Made by a program: the position numbers and the translations under genes. Below the pieces are notes generated by a model. That model worked only from the letters and a program-made list of their open reading frames with translations, searched no databases and was not told the origin of the DNA. Of a DNA stretch of 64,000 nucleotides, positions 7,855 through 14,646 are shown piece after piece. Source of the stretch: Comamonadaceae bacterium (lineage in GTDB: Bacteria > Pseudomonadota > Gammaproteobacteria > Burkholderiales > Burkholderiaceae_C); NCBI GenBank assembly GCA_947456305.1, contig CANGPN010000012.1, positions 1-64,000 on the forward strand, given 5' to 3'. Each line of letters starts with the position of its first letter. The first letter of the stretch is position 1.

Positions 7855-8148
7855 CTATTTTTGAGTGGCCGTCAAGGGCTCCATACGCACCACGGCACGC
7901 GCTCCCACCGCACTGGCAAAACGTTGCACAGTTCGCATAGATGGCGTGCCTCTGCCACTTTCTATGCGTGCCACCACGCTTTGGGTCGTGCCCATGCGCG
8001 CGGCCACTTCGCCTTGCGTCAGGCCTGCTTGTGTGCGTGCGGCAATCAGTTCACGGGCCAGCTCAAACTCGGGCGCTTGTGCGTCATAGGCTTGGCGAAC
8101 GGCGGGCTTGGCCAGCAGTTTTGTTTTCACATCTTTCAAGCTTTTCAC
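7855..8148 (-). CDS. XRE-family antitoxin of a broken toxin-antitoxin pair
   Basis: A 97-residue HTH protein: ELARELIAARTQAGLTQGEVAARMGTTQSVVARIESGRG (about residues 29-67), ending ARAVVRMEPL. This is the antitoxin type that follows phage-derived Gp49-like/HigB toxins. It overlaps the 3' end of the toxin frame by 4 bp. The antitoxin is complete although the toxin carries a stop codon. A second, truncated copy of the same coding sequence lies near 9957-10127. Confidence 0.85.
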   Translation of the reverse strand: MKSLKDVKTKLLAKPAVRQAYDAQAPEFELARELIAARTQAGLTQGEVAARMGTTQSVVARIESGRGTPSMRTVQRFASAVGARAVVRMEPLTATQK

Positions 8149-8504
8149 GTCGATTCCTCCAAGCGTTTCAATGCGGTTTCAATCGCGCTTCGTGGTGTGG
8201 TCTGCGTCTTTTTTACAAACACATGCAACACCAGCAAAGTGCGCCCCTGCACGGCAGCGTAAACAGCACGGGCAATACCATCGCGGCCCGTCATGCGCAT
8301 TTCCCACAGCTTGCTTTCCAGTGGCCGTATGTGCGGCATGCCCACACGCTGCGGCCCTAGCTCTTCCAGCATTTCACCGATGTGCAAAAACCGGGCTTGC
8401 ATATCTGCGGGGATGTTCTGTCATTCATGTTCCGCCAGTGGATGCAGGGTCACAGTCCACTGGGTTACGAGTATAGCTTTTTTGCTATCTTTTCGGTTTC
8501 TCAT
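8145..8504 (-). pseudogene. Gp49/HigB-like toxin gene with an in-frame stop
   Basis: From ATG 8504, which is preceded by GGGGAGA, the frame reads 27 codons ending TQWTVTLHPLAEHE and then TGA at 8421-8423. It continues in the same frame as QNIPADMQARFLHIGEMLEELGP to the stop at 8145. The joined sequence matches the normal toxin pattern (WTVTLHP...IPADMQARF...KLWEMRMTGRDGIARAVY...FVKKTQTTPR), so the stop replaces about one residue of an otherwise intact toxin. Re-initiation at ATG 8402 would give an 85-residue protein lacking the N-terminal strand. Most likely an inactivated toxin beside a live antitoxin. Confidence 0.85.
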
Positions 8505-8674
8505 GTATCTCCCCTAGCTCGCGCTTAATCCATGCTTTATCCGTATGTGGGCAATTTCCCTCCAGTAGCTTAGTGAGCCCACTCCGCCGTGAGGGCTATC
8601 AAAACTCAGGTTTTTTTTGACTATCTGCTGCGCTCTACAGCCCACAGCTATTCGCTGCACATAATTGCTCCCAT

Positions 8675-8767
8675 ATGAAAGCCGAATACGAACTATCCAA
8701 GCTCAAAAAGCCTGTGACGATTCGTCTGTCGACAAAGGAGTCCAAAAATGGCAAGAAAACTCGATGA
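8675..8767 (+). pseudogene. BrnA-like antitoxin remnant with internal deletion
   Basis: ATG at 8675 encodes MKAEYELSKLKKPVTIRLS and stops after 30 codons. Compared with the intact copy starting at 9714, 33 bases (KARKNPYASKL) are missing, and in that copy the lost segment is bounded by near-identical direct repeats TCCAA(A/G)CTCAA. The rest of the antitoxin is gone and the frame runs into the XRE gene at 8748, whose ribosome binding site AAAGGAG lies inside this remnant. Confidence 0.75.
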
Positions 8768-9101
8768 CGTGATGGCAACGCTGCCCAAAGACCGGAAAAA
8801 ACGGGTGGAAGATCGGGCCATGGAGTTGGCGACGCTCAAAGACCTTCGCCTTGCAGTTCAGCAAACCCAAGAGCAAATGGCCGCTGCCTTAGGGGTGCGC
8901 CAGGACACTATTTCTCGTCTGGAAAAACGCAGTGACATGCTGCTTTCAACGATGCGCCACTACGTAGAAAGCATGGGCGGAAGGCTGGAATTGGTGGCCA
9001 AGTTTCCTGATCGTCCTTCGGTGGTGATCGACCACTTAGGGGGAGACGTCACCCTCAACAAACGCGTAAGTGCTGCTCGTCGATCACGGGCAGCTGTCTG
9101 A
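8748..9101 (+). CDS. XRE-family regulator / orphan antitoxin
   Basis: A 117-residue HTH protein with a long N-terminal helix (MARKLDDVMATLPKDRKKRVEDRAMELATLKDLR) and the HTH QTQEQMAAALGVRQDTISRLEKRSDMLLSTMRHYVESMGGRLEL at about residues 43-86. This form is found next to RelE-type toxins in many Proteobacteria. Here no toxin lies beside it: upstream is only the BrnA remnant. It may be an orphan regulator or a left-over antitoxin. Confidence 0.8.
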   Translation: MARKLDDVMATLPKDRKKRVEDRAMELATLKDLRLAVQQTQEQMAAALGVRQDTISRLEKRSDMLLSTMRHYVESMGGRLELVAKFPDRPSVVIDHLGGDVTLNKRVSAARRSRAAV

Positions 9102-9172
9102 TGCCAAGACACCGATTGAGGGTGGCTAAGTTAGGGCGACGTTTTGATTGTTTCATTCAAGGAGCTATGACC

Positions 9173-9421
9173 ATGAAATGCCCAAGCTGTGGAGCGGCAG
9201 AACTGATCCACGATACCCGCGACATACCCTATGTCTACAAGGGCGAAAGCACCGCCATTCCCGACGTGACGGGTGATTTCTGTCCTGCCTGCGGCGAAGT
9301 CGTCTTGAACCGCGAACACGGTGACCGATACAGCGAGTTGCTTGGGGTGCATCAAAGGCAAGCCTTGCTCAAGGTACTGGATCGCCACCCCGATTTGCTG
9401 AGCGAGGTCAAAGCGTCTTAG
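9173..9421 (+). CDS. MqsA-like antitoxin lacking its HTH domain
   Basis: An 82-residue protein starting at ATG 9173 (AAGGAG 8 nt upstream). Its first 50 residues are the MqsA/YgiT-type zinc-binding domain: CPSCG at 3-7, RDIPYVYKGE, and CPACGE. The last 20 (ALLKVLDRHPDLLSEVK) equal the normal C-terminal end of MqsA. The roughly 50 residues between, which hold the DNA-binding HTH in full-length MqsA (about 131 residues), are missing without loss of frame. No mqsR toxin is adjacent. It may still bind zinc or a toxin but should not bind an operator. Confidence 0.75.
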   Translation: MKCPSCGAAELIHDTRDIPYVYKGESTAIPDVTGDFCPACGEVVLNREHGDRYSELLGVHQRQALLKVLDRHPDLLSEVKAS

Positions 9422-9453
9422 CACCCCCCATTTAGCTGGCAGTGAATTTGCGT

Positions 9454-9657
9454 ATGAAAAAGAAGATCGTTTACTCGGATGAGCCCATGGGCGAGGTTGA
9501 GGTGGTGGCAGATTTTCTGCCGTCACCTGCCGAGTTGGCGTTCAAGGAAGATGGCGTGAAAGTCACGCTGACCCTGAGACAAATCGACAGCAAGTGTGAA
9601 ACGTCTCGCTTGACAACTGACATCTCTTACCTACAAAGTACAGATGATCAAGTTTGA
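9454..9657 (+). pseudogene. Truncated CopG-like antitoxin
   Basis: The first 35 residues from ATG 9454 (KKKIVYSDEPMGEVEVVADF, then PSPAELAFKEDGVKVTLTL) match the start of CopG/RHH antitoxins that pair with BrnT-like toxins. After that the expected ribbon-helix-helix is absent and the sequence is unrelated, so the gene appears disrupted. Its end overlaps the BrnT-like micro-ORF at 9644. Confidence 0.55.
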
Positions 9658-9712
9658 ATGGCACACAAGCAAGGCAACCAAGCGTGAAAGCGCGTTTTAT
9701 CAAGGCATCTGA
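9644..9712 (+). pseudogene. BrnT toxin reduced to 22 residues
   Basis: ATG 9644 opens a 22-codon frame: MIKFEW followed by HTSKATKRESAFYQGI and a stop. The first six residues are the usual BrnT N-terminus, and SKATKRE..FYQGI resembles the usual BrnT C-terminus (ARKATxxE..YY). About 60-70 residues between are missing. The stop is 1 nt before the start of the intact brnA-like gene, the normal brnTA spacing. The toxin must be inactive. Confidence 0.6.
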
Positions 9713-9713
9713 C

Positions 9714-9938
9714 ATGAAAGCCGAATACGACCTCTCCAAACTCAAGGCCCGCAAAAATCCCTATGCATCCAAGCTCAAAAAGCCTGTGACCATGCGTCTG
9801 TCAGAGGACGTTGTCATCTATTTCAAAAGCATGGCAGAGGATGCAGGGGTTCCCTACCAAAGCCTGATTAACTTGTATTTACGCGACTGCTTGGCCAACA
9901 ACCGCAAAGTTCAAATCAACTGGCCAAAGCTGGGTTGA
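9714..9938 (+). CDS. brnA: BrnA-type antitoxin
   Basis: A 74-residue antitoxin: MKAEYDLSKLKARKNPYASK followed by the ribbon-helix-helix KKPVTMRLSEDVVIYFKSMA and EDAGVPYQSLINLYLRDCL. This is the BrnA family, which neutralises and autoregulates with the ribonuclease BrnT. It is intact, but the brnT in front of it is reduced to 22 codons, so it is an antitoxin without its toxin. Confidence 0.82.
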   Translation: MKAEYDLSKLKARKNPYASKLKKPVTMRLSEDVVIYFKSMAEDAGVPYQSLINLYLRDCLANNRKVQINWPKLG

Positions 9939-9956
9939 ACGGCGCATACCTTGCGT

Positions 9957-10127
9957 TCATGCGGGCGCCAAAGGCTCCATACGCACCACGGCACGCGCTC
10001 CCACCGCACTCGCAAAACGTTGCACTGTCCGCATGGATGGCGTGCCTCTGCCACTTTCTATGCGTGCCACCACGCTTTGGGTCGTGCCCATGCGTGCGGC
10101 CACTTCGCCTTGCGTCAGGCCCGCATA
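9957..10127 (-). pseudogene. Duplicated fragment of the 7855-8148 antitoxin gene
   Basis: The minus strand encodes AGLTQGEVAARMGTTQSVVA through ARAVVRMEPLAPA, nearly identical in DNA to bases 7866-8030 of the complete XRE gene. The N-terminal 39 residues and the toxin are missing. The frame runs upstream into unrelated sequence, so it has no proper start. A duplicated, decayed copy. Confidence 0.8.
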
Positions 10128-10221
10128 AACACCGCGTTCTAAAGACCAGAAGGTGGATTGCAGCGCGTCCCAAACTGCTATCGGCCAGGCAAAAAATAGC
10201 GATGGATCTAACGGCAAACCA

Positions 10222-10237
10222 CTGTATAAAATAACAG
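10222..10237 (+). promoter_or_regulatory. Probable LexA (SOS) box
   Basis: CTGTATAAAATAACAG fits the LexA consensus CTGT-N8-ACAG exactly, with an AT-rich centre and flanking A and T (ACTGT...ACAGT) also as expected. It lies 16 bp before the start of the BRO/DinD-like gene, so that gene should be induced by DNA damage. Confidence 0.75.
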
Positions 10238-10253
10238 TTTTATTGGGCGCAAT

Positions 10254-11177
10254 ATGAAAAAAATCACCCCCAACGATCCCGCGCACCACATCGCGGTATT
10301 CCAAGAAACCACCATTCGCCGTGTCTGGCACAACGAGGAATGGTGGTTTGCCCTGAGCGATGTCATCGTGGTGTTAACCGATTCGGCAGATCCACGTCAA
10401 TACATCAAGAAGATGCGTAGCCGTGACCCTGCTCTGGACACCAACTGGGGTACAACTTGTACCCCCCTTGCGCTTCGGGCCTCAGACGGAAAGATGCGAG
10501 AGACCAATTGCGCCAACACAGAAGGCCTGTTCCGCATCATCCAGTCCATCCCGTCGCCCAAGGCCGAGCCGTTCAAACGCTGGCTGGCGCAGGTGGGTTA
10601 CGAGCGGGTCAAAGAAATTGAAAACCCAGAACTGGCCAGCGCCCGTGCCCGTGAGTTGTACCAAGCCAAAGGCTACCCGCAAGCATGGATCGAGAAGCGG
10701 TTGCGCTCTATCTCCGTGCGTGGGGAGCTAACCGACGAGTGTAAGGCGCGGGGCGTGGCCGAGGGCAAAGAGTACTCGATACTCACTGCCGAAATTGCCC
10801 GCGCTACCTTTGGCGTGACGCCCGTCGAACACAGCCAACTTAAAGGCTTGGATCTGGTGAAGACCGGTAACAACCTGCGCGATCACATGACCGACCTGGA
10901 GTTGATCTTCACCATGCTGGGCGAAGCAAGCACCACCGAGATTGCCCGCCGCAGCGACGCCTTGGGTTTTGATGAAAACCGCACTTCAGCCAAAGAAGGC
11001 GGGAAGATTGCTGGCAACGCCCGCAAAGCGCTAGAGGCCAAAACGGGTAAGAAGGTGGTGAGCAAAGCCAACTACCTGAACACAACTCCCTCGCCTGGTT
11101 TGCTGGATGCGCCCCAACCGGCAGCGCCGAGCCAGCCCAAAGTTAAGGCGAAGTCGAAGTTGGCCAAGGGCACATAG
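10254..11177 (+). CDS. BRO-N / DinD-like DNA-damage-inducible protein
   Basis: A 307-residue protein. The N-terminal domain (about residues 12-110: IAVFQETTIRRVWHNEEWWF, ALSDVIVVLTDSADPRQYIK, then ANTEGLFRIIQSIPSPKAEPFKRWL) is the BRO/antirepressor fold. The rest (YQAKGYPQAWIEKRLRSI, HSQLKGLDLVKTGNNLRDHM, TDLELIFTMLGE) resembles DinD-like proteins. The C-terminal 40 residues are Ala/Pro/Lys-rich and probably disordered. A good LexA box just upstream supports SOS control. E. coli DinD is reported to inhibit RecA filament activity; whether this one does is unknown. Confidence 0.75.
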   Translation: MKKITPNDPAHHIAVFQETTIRRVWHNEEWWFALSDVIVVLTDSADPRQYIKKMRSRDPALDTNWGTTCTPLALRASDGKMRETNCANTEGLFRIIQSIPSPKAEPFKRWLAQVGYERVKEIENPELASARARELYQAKGYPQAWIEKRLRSISVRGELTDECKARGVAEGKEYSILTAEIARATFGVTPVEHSQLKGLDLVKTGNNLRDHMTDLELIFTMLGEASTTEIARRSDALGFDENRTSAKEGGKIAGNARKALEAKTGKKVVSKANYLNTTPSPGLLDAPQPAAPSQPKVKAKSKLAKGT

Positions 11178-11214
11178 CTTAATGAGACTACTTTTCAGAA
11201 ATGGCCACCTCCTA

Positions 11215-11502
11215 TCAAGGACCACCGCCAGCAGCACGCTCCTTGCGCACTTGCTCCCTCAGCATGAACAGGTACAGGCTCTCCACCTTGTCACGCGCCC
11301 AAGGTGTTTTGCGCAGAAATTTCAAACTCGAGCTGACGCTCGGGTCGTGCGAAAAGCAGCGAATAGGAATCTGGCGGGCCAATTCATCCCAACCGTAGTG
11401 CGCTTCAAGAGCGCGCACGATCGCCTCGAGCGTCACACCATGAAGGGGGTTGCGCGGTTGTTCGGCACTGGCAGTCGGGGAGGTCATGCCTGTATTGTCC
11501 AT
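11215..11502 (-). CDS. VF530 (DUF2132) family small DNA-binding protein
   Basis: About 95 residues. The core [60 protein letters not shown] is the VF530/DUF2132 domain, reported to bind double-stranded DNA. The start is uncertain: ATG codons at 11508, 11502 and 11487 are all possible and none has a strong ribosome binding site. It lies between accessory genes on the opposite strand; its role is unknown. Confidence 0.75.
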   Translation of the reverse strand: MDNTGMTSPTASAEQPRNPLHGVTLEAIVRALEAHYGWDELARQIPIRCFSHDPSVSSSLKFLRKTPWARDKVESLYLFMLREQVRKERAAGGGP

Positions 11503-11607
11503 CGCCATATGCGGCAACTTGGCTTGGGGGCATTCTGACTTTGGCTGTAGCTGATAGACGGTGATAAAGTAGGTACGTTTTCGTATATACATTTCAAGGA
11601 GGCCGCC

Positions 11608-11949
11608 ATGCTCCCAACCGCCAAAGTGTTTACCAACGGCAACAGCCAAGCCATTCGTTTGCCAAAGGCCTTTCGCGTGGATGTGGATGAAATGTGGATT
11701 GCCCGCAATGAGGTGACAGGTGAGATCACCCTCAAGCCTAAAGACACGCAAACCTTACGCCAGCGTCGGCTGGATGCGCTGATGGCCGCCATTGCCGAAA
11801 ACCCATTGCCCGATAACTTTTTGTCGGATGCCAGTCGGCAAAACAAGCCACCGAAAAATCCGTTTGCCAACTGGGATGCACCAACAGCCCCCAAAGCATC
11901 CGCAAAAGCCTCTGTTAAACGCACTGCCAAACCCAAGGGTCGCAAGTGA
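11608..11949 (+). CDS. vapB: VapB-type (AbrB/SpoVT fold) antitoxin
   Basis: A 113-residue antitoxin. [20 protein letters not shown] and [17 protein letters not shown] form the swapped-hairpin AbrB-like DNA-binding domain. The tail is unusually long and Lys/Ala-rich ([17 protein letters not shown]) for a VapB. AAGGAGG precedes the ATG. The GTG start of vapC overlaps the end by 4 bp. A GTATATAC palindrome just upstream (about 11583-11590) may be the operator. Confidence 0.88.
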   Translation: MLPTAKVFTNGNSQAIRLPKAFRVDVDEMWIARNEVTGEITLKPKDTQTLRQRRLDALMAAIAENPLPDNFLSDASRQNKPPKNPFANWDAPTAPKASAKASVKRTAKPKGRK

Positions 11950-12353
11950 TCAAGTACTTGGTCGACACCAACATCCTGGGCTACTTTGCGCGCAACAGTT
12001 CTGCCGCGTTGCAAAAGCGCATGTTGGCAGCGCTCAAAAAGCAGGAGGTCGCCATCTCCGCCATCACCCGCGCCGAAATACGATTTGGACTGGCACTGCT
12101 GCAAGCCGATGACAAACGCCGCCGAACCATAGATATGCTGCTCAATGAGTTGCCCGTTTTGCCATGGACGCTAGAGGCCGCAGACCGGTATGGCGATATT
12201 GCCGCCCACCTACAGCAAACTGGTCAACCCATTGGCGACATGGACACCCAAATCGCCGCGCATGCATTGGCGCTGGGTCTGCCCTTGGTGACCCACAACA
12301 CGCGTCACTTCAAGCGGGTGGCTGGCTTGAAGCTTGAAGACTGGATGACTTGA
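11946..12353 (+). CDS. vapC: VapC PIN-domain ribonuclease toxin
   Basis: A 135-residue PIN toxin with all conserved acidic positions: YLVDTNIL (residue 7), AITRAEIRFGL (about 43), GDMDTQIAAHALALGLPLVT (about 98-102) and the final THNTRHFKRVAGLKLEDW. Starts with GTG overlapping vapB. Members cut initiator tRNA or rRNA. The module looks intact. Confidence 0.9.
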   Translation: MIKYLVDTNILGYFARNSSAALQKRMLAALKKQEVAISAITRAEIRFGLALLQADDKRRRTIDMLLNELPVLPWTLEAADRYGDIAAHLQQTGQPIGDMDTQIAAHALALGLPLVTHNTRHFKRVAGLKLEDWMT

Positions 12354-12367
12354 AAAGACATTACCGT

Positions 12368-12401
12368 TTGACAAACGCCCTCAATTCTGTACAGTCTGTA
12401 C
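12368..12401 (+). promoter_or_regulatory. Promoter with palindromic operator for a Phd-PIN module
   Basis: TTGACA (12368-12373) and TACAGT (12390-12395) are separated by 16 bp and form a plausible sigma-70 promoter. The -10 lies inside the perfect palindrome GTACAGTCTGTAC (12389-12401), a likely binding site of the antitoxin, placed to block the promoter. AAAGGAGG and the antitoxin ATG follow. Confidence 0.6.
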
Positions 12402-12420
12402 GGAATCAAAGGAGGATGTC

Positions 12421-12681
12421 ATGAGCGACAAGAAGACATACGGCTTAGAGCAAGCGCGTGCGCAGTTACCGCTGATTGCCGCAGAGGCGCAAGCCGGTTA
12501 CAGCAGTGAAATCACCCGCCACGGTAAGCCTGTGGCCATGGTCGTGCCGGTGCAAAACTGGCAAGCGTCGCAGGGCAAGCAGGTGGCATTGGGCGGCATC
12601 TTGGCCTTGCGTGGCACAGGGCGCGGACTCTGGCCACAAGGTGCGGCCAAAGCAGTGGCGCAGTTGCGCAACGAATGGTAA
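12421..12681 (+). CDS. Phd/YefM-family antitoxin
   Basis: An 86-residue antitoxin. TYGLEQARAQLPLIAAEAQA followed by SSEITRHGKPVAMVVPVQNW is the Phd/YefM fold, and the C-terminal part with LRGTGRGLW is the toxin-binding segment. The start follows AAAGGAGG. The PIN toxin starts 10 bp downstream. Expected to repress through the palindrome at 12389-12401. Confidence 0.88.
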   Translation: MSDKKTYGLEQARAQLPLIAAEAQAGYSSEITRHGKPVAMVVPVQNWQASQGKQVALGGILALRGTGRGLWPQGAAKAVAQLRNEW

Positions 12682-12691
12682 GACTAAGACC

Positions 12692-13147
12692 ATGACTGAG
12701 CGTGTGTCTGCCTACAACTCAGCTTGGGGCGGTTTGAGCGATGGCGACACAGTGCTGGTGGACACCGCGCCTTGGATTTACGTGTTGGAAGACCACGCGC
12801 AATTCGCGCCGCTGTTTCTGGGTTTGTTCGAAGCTGCAGAGCTTGGCCGTTTACAACTGGCCTTGACCACGGTCACGCTGGCAGAGGTGTTGTCTGGCCC
12901 GTTCAAGGCAAAGCAGACGGCTTTGGCCAAGCGCTATGAAAAAGCATTGAATCGCTACCAATTGGTGCCCTTATCGGCGCCCATAGCCAGCATGGCGGCA
13001 CAGTTGCGGGCGCAATACCGTTTGAAGTTGCCAGATGCGGTGCAACTAGCCTCGGCATTAGACATAGGCGCCGCAGCTTTGGCAACCCACGACAGAGAAT
13101 TTTCCCGGGTTGCAGGCCTGCCCGTGTTAACGGGCAAGGCTGCTTGA
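12692..13147 (+). CDS. PIN-domain toxin
   Basis: A 151-residue PIN-domain protein starting at ATG 12692. TVLVDTAPWIYVLED holds the first Asp, TTVTLAEVLSGPF the Glu, and LKLPDAVQLASALDIGAAAL followed by THDREFSRVAGLPVL the later acidic residues. It is complete and lies just after its antitoxin; the intact pair is the last accessory gene before the chromosomal-looking region. Confidence 0.88.
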   Translation: MTERVSAYNSAWGGLSDGDTVLVDTAPWIYVLEDHAQFAPLFLGLFEAAELGRLQLALTTVTLAEVLSGPFKAKQTALAKRYEKALNRYQLVPLSAPIASMAAQLRAQYRLKLPDAVQLASALDIGAAALATHDREFSRVAGLPVLTGKAA

Positions 13148-13160
13148 AAAAACCAGTTGA

Positions 13161-14300
13161 TCAGTTCTTTTGCGTGGTGGCCAGAAACTCAATGATGGCT
13201 TTGATTTCTTCGTCAGGCAATATGCCACCCCAGGTGGGCATGCCCAGGTCAGGACGGCCTTTGGTGATGGTGGTGTAAGCCACATCTTTCCACTCATCTT
13301 TGTAGCGCTTGCTTAGTTTGCGTAAATCGCGCTCAGGGATGGGGCTGGCGCCGTTGCTGCCGTGGCAATGCGAGCACTTGTTGTTGAAATTGGATTTGGC
13401 TTCGGCAATGGTGTCGCCGCTTTCAGCCACCAGCCACTCACGCTGCTGAGGTTTGTCGCTGACTTTCATGAAGCCGGATTTTGCCGGCGCGACTGTCGAC
13501 TGTGCGTAATGCGTATCGGTTTTGCGGCTGTTAACGATGAGAGGCACTTGCAAAGGAAAGCCGTATTTCACGGTCAGTTGTTGAATCTCAGGTTTGAGTT
13601 CTTCTAGAGCCTTGTTAATGCGGTCTTTCAACTCTAGGTTCTCTTTGGAAACAGCGACGGCGACTTGTCCACCCAAGCCCTCACCGTTGATGGGGATGAC
13701 TTGCCAGCGGTTGTCAAACTGCTTTTTATTGTCAAAACCTGCACTCGGTCCCCACAGCAAAGCCGCGTCAATTTCTTTTTTGTTTAATGCCTCAAACACT
13801 TCTTCTTGAGAGCGGAAAGTGCTGGCTGTGTAGCCGCCTTGCGAGGCCAACAGAATTTGCGGGGGAGAGGCATGCAGCACGCCGATTTTTTTGGCTTTCA
13901 GGTCTGACAGTGCGGATACCTTCACGCCTTGAGCTGCCACGATGGCGTAACTGACATTCAGGAAAGGATTGCTCTTGGACAGGCCTTTGACTTTGTATTC
14001 GGAGTCTGCGGGCAAAGCGAAATACGCATCACAACCTTCCATGGTGTTGCGCAGAGCGCGTCGCTGATTGAAAGACAACCACCACACGTATTCAACTTTG
14101 GCGCCCAAGCGTTGACCGACCATTTCAGCAAGTTCGATATACAAGCCTTTGTCGCTGCCTTCAGATTTGCTAAAGGGCAGGTTGTCCGGGTCTGAACAAA
14201 CTCGCAATGTCTCTGCAGCCATGGCGGAGGACAGCGTGATACTTGCCAAAGCCACCACACTCAGTGCAGTTTTGACAACACGGTTGAACGACTTGCTCAT
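13161..14300 (-). CDS. XoxJ-like periplasmic binding protein fused to cytochrome c
   Basis: A 379-residue exported protein. A signal peptide ends around AMAAE (residue 30). Residues 31 to about 275 are the quinoprotein-dehydrogenase-associated solute-binding domain (LRVCSDPDNLPFSK, VEYVWWLSFNQRRALRNTM) found in MxaJ/XoxJ. Residues about 300-379 are a c-type cytochrome with CSHCH at 309-313 and the likely distal Met in PDLGMP near 354. In methylotrophs these two functions are usually separate genes (xoxJ, xoxG). The PQQ dehydrogenase gene lies just upstream on the same strand, so this is probably its partner and electron acceptor. CAGGAG precedes the ATG. Confidence 0.88.
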   Translation of the reverse strand: MSKSFNRVVKTALSVVALASITLSSAMAAETLRVCSDPDNLPFSKSEGSDKGLYIELAEMVGQRLGAKVEYVWWLSFNQRRALRNTMEGCDAYFALPADSEYKVKGLSKSNPFLNVSYAIVAAQGVKVSALSDLKAKKIGVLHASPPQILLASQGGYTASTFRSQEEVFEALNKKEIDAALLWGPSAGFDNKKQFDNRWQVIPINGEGLGGQVAVAVSKENLELKDRINKALEELKPEIQQLTVKYGFPLQVPLIVNSRKTDTHYAQSTVAPAKSGFMKVSDKPQQREWLVAESGDTIAEAKSNFNNKCSHCHGSNGASPIPERDLRKLSKRYKDEWKDVAYTTITKGRPDLGMPTWGGILPDEEIKAIIEFLATTQKN

Positions 14301-14646
14301 AAAGATACTCCTGAAGTTGAATGGAATCAGCTGAAACGCAGCAGATCAAAGTACGTGGATGGAACTGAAAAAATCATGATGTCTATTATGAGAATGCAAC
14401 TGACAATTAACTGAATCAATGCAAAAAAACGCGAGTTGTAAGGGTTTAAAACACAAGTTTCAGATGGACTCAAAGTATGCATAGTCATATTTTTCAGTGT
14501 GATTTCAAAAAACCGGAACAGTACAAACAAACGTTCAAGGGTTTATCTGGTATTCAAGTCAGGCACTTTGAAATCAAGCCGATGGAGCAACTTTGCGCAG
14601 ATAAAAAAACACCGCCCGAAGGCGGTGTTTTTCATCTCAACTGAGA
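14301..14646. other. Intergenic region between PQQ dehydrogenase and its partner gene
   Basis: About 346 bp, AT-rich, without a credible gene. It holds the terminator of the dehydrogenase gene at its right end, so the downstream fusion gene probably has its own promoter here. I could not fix a -35/-10 pair with confidence. Confidence 0.5.
14605..14632. terminator. Rho-independent terminator after the PQQ dehydrogenase gene
   Basis: AAACACCGCC (14607-14616), loop CGAA, GGCGGTGTTT (14621-14630) form a perfect 10-bp stem. It is bounded by A-runs on the left and T on the right, so it can end transcription in both directions. It lies 15 bp beyond the dehydrogenase stop codon. Confidence 0.9.

Noticed and set aside
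6312-13147. Chromosomal integron cassette array
   Set aside because: Toxin-antitoxin genes are common in such arrays, but the genes here face both ways and no regularly spaced attC-like repeats were seen.
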